Shown here in pieces: positions 6,650 to 7,446 of a stretch of DNA of 7,446 nucleotides (the stretch's first letter is position 1; each line of letters opens with the position of its first letter). Source of the stretch: Burkholderiales bacterium (lineage in GTDB: Bacteria > Pseudomonadota > Gammaproteobacteria > Burkholderiales > CAIKXV01); contig JAIENF010000131.1 in NCBI GenBank assembly GCA_019751575.1, positions 1-7,446 on the forward strand, given 5' to 3'. Below the pieces are notes generated by a model. It was not told where the DNA came from. It saw nothing but the letters and a program-made list of their open reading frames with translations, and searched no databases. A program made the translations under genes and the position numbers.

Positions 6650-7446
6650 TCATTCCGGCCGCTCCGAACCCGCGACGGCCTGCGCGAGTCGTTCGACCAC
6701 GTATTCCTGCTGCTCGGCACCGATGTAGGCGTCCATGGGCAGGCTGAGGACCGTCCGGGCAAGTCGCTCCGAGACGGGAAGAGGTCCGTGCACGCAATGC
6801 TCCGCGTAGGCTGGCTGCATGTGCATCGGGACTGGATAGTGGACCGAGGTCGGGATCCCCGCAGCCTTCAGGTGTTCCTGCACCCTGGCGCGGTCGGATA
6901 CCTGGAGCGTGTACTGCGCCCAGACGCTGTTTCGGTCGGGGCGGACCGTGGGCAGCACGACGCGGTCGGAAAGCGGCGCCAGCAGCCGGTCGTAGCGGGC
7001 AGCCACCGCTTCGCGGGCGACGAGTTCGTCCTCGAAGACGTCGAGCTTGGCGAGCACCACCGCGCACTGGATCGTGTCCATGCGCCCGCCGACGCCGATA
7101 CGCGTGTGGTAGTAGCGGCGAGACTGCCCGTGTACGCGCACCTCGCGCATCGCGCGGGCGAGGTCGGGATCGTCGGTGAACATGGCACCGCCGTCGCCGT
7201 AGCAGCCCAGCGGCTTGCTCGGGAAGAAGCTGGTGCAGCCGATGGTCGACAGCGCGCAGCTGCGGCGGCCCTTGTACCGTGCGCCGAAGCTCTGCGCGGC
7301 GTCCTCCACCACGGCGATGCCGCGCCGCGCCGCGATGGCGCAGATCTCGTCCATGTCGGCGACCTGCCCGTAGAGCGAGACCGGCATGATCGCCCGTGTG
7401 CGGGGCGTGATCGCCTCCTCGATCCGGGAGGGATCGAGGTTGCAGG
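6650..7446 (-). CDS. wbpE: WbpE-like PLP-dependent sugar aminotransferase (DegT/DnrJ/EryC1), 3' part
   Basis: 264 C-terminal residues are visible and the frame stays open to the right edge, so the true start is outside; the ATG at 7387 is internal (the preceding codons read LDPSRIEEAITPRTRAI, a normal part of the fold). Diagnostic stretches: MPVSLYGQ, VVEDAAQSFGARYKGRRSC with the cofactor-stacking Asp (visible residue 48), FFPSKPLGCYGDGGAMF with the Schiff-base lysine (visible residue 77), and HYPVPMHMQPAY. These match WbpE/WlbC closely, from memory. WbpE lysine is residue 185, so about 108 residues would be missing, giving ~372 in total, near the family length of ~360. WbpE aminates UDP-2-acetamido-2-deoxy-3-oxo-glucuronate at C3, on the way to UDP-2,3-diacetamido-2,3-dideoxy-glucuronate. 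The family and PLP chemistry are secure; the exact substrate is likely but not proven, since related members use other keto-sugars. The stop is TGA, 31 bases before the epimerase. Confidence 0.93.
   Translation of the reverse strand, partial: CNLDPSRIEEAITPRTRAIMPVSLYGQVADMDEICAIAARRGIAVVEDAAQSFGARYKGRRSCALSTIGCTSFFPSKPLGCYGDGGAMFTDDPDLARAMREVRVHGQSRRYYHTRIGVGGRMDTIQCAVVLAKLDVFEDELVAREAVAARYDRLLAPLSDRVVLPTVRPDRNSVWAQYTLQVSDRARVQEHLKAAGIPTSVHYPVPMHMQPAYAEHCVHGPLPVSERLARTVLSLPMDAYIGAEQQEYVVERLAQAVAGSERPE

Noticed and set aside
6619..6762. Upstream extension of the epimerase frame by 48 codons.
   Set aside because: It overlaps the aminotransferase end, adds residues unlike the family, and the ATG at 6618 has a strong GGAGG.

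Overview
The window reads as one contiguous, fully minus-strand block of a surface-polysaccharide (O-antigen or capsule type) biosynthesis and export cluster from a GC-rich Gram-negative bacterium. Coding density, GTG/TTG starts and gene types suggest a proteobacterium, perhaps a betaproteobacterium; that is inference, and no marker gene is present. Transcription runs from high to low coordinates. Six genes are present, with gaps of 59 bases or less or short overlaps, so a single operon is likely. I saw no promoter, terminator, tRNA, rRNA, mobile element or CRISPR array.

In transcription order: (1) the 3' part of a PLP-dependent sugar aminotransferase closely resembling WbpE (6650-7446, cut by the right edge); (2) an extended short-chain NAD-dependent sugar epimerase/dehydratase (5623-6618); (3) an AsnB-type glutamine amidotransferase (3726-5600); (4) a Wzm-type ABC-2 permease (2794-3666, TTG start); (5) a Wzt-type ABC ATPase with a Wzt C-terminal carbohydrate-binding-like domain, continued in frame by a roughly 380-residue extra region (401-2797); (6) the 5' part of a class I SAM-dependent methyltransferase (1-404, cut by the left edge).

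A coherent reading: genes 1-3 make an amino-sugar uronic acid, possibly a 2,3-diacetamido hexuronic acid or its uronamide (aminotransferase, epimerase, amidotransferase). Genes 4-5 export the finished lipid-linked chain from cytoplasm to periplasm. Gene 6 may methylate the chain, possibly its non-reducing end. Wzt proteins with a C-terminal sugar-binding domain are known to recognise such end modifications.

The most unusual item is gene 5. It carries, after the ATPase and the Wzt C-terminal domain, a third module that looks like a divergent polysaccharide-deacetylase/glycoside-hydrolase-type barrel plus a short tail. The module is also markedly more GC-rich than the ATPase and permease. An export ATPase fused to a putative glycan-processing enzyme is the best candidate here for something not well described.
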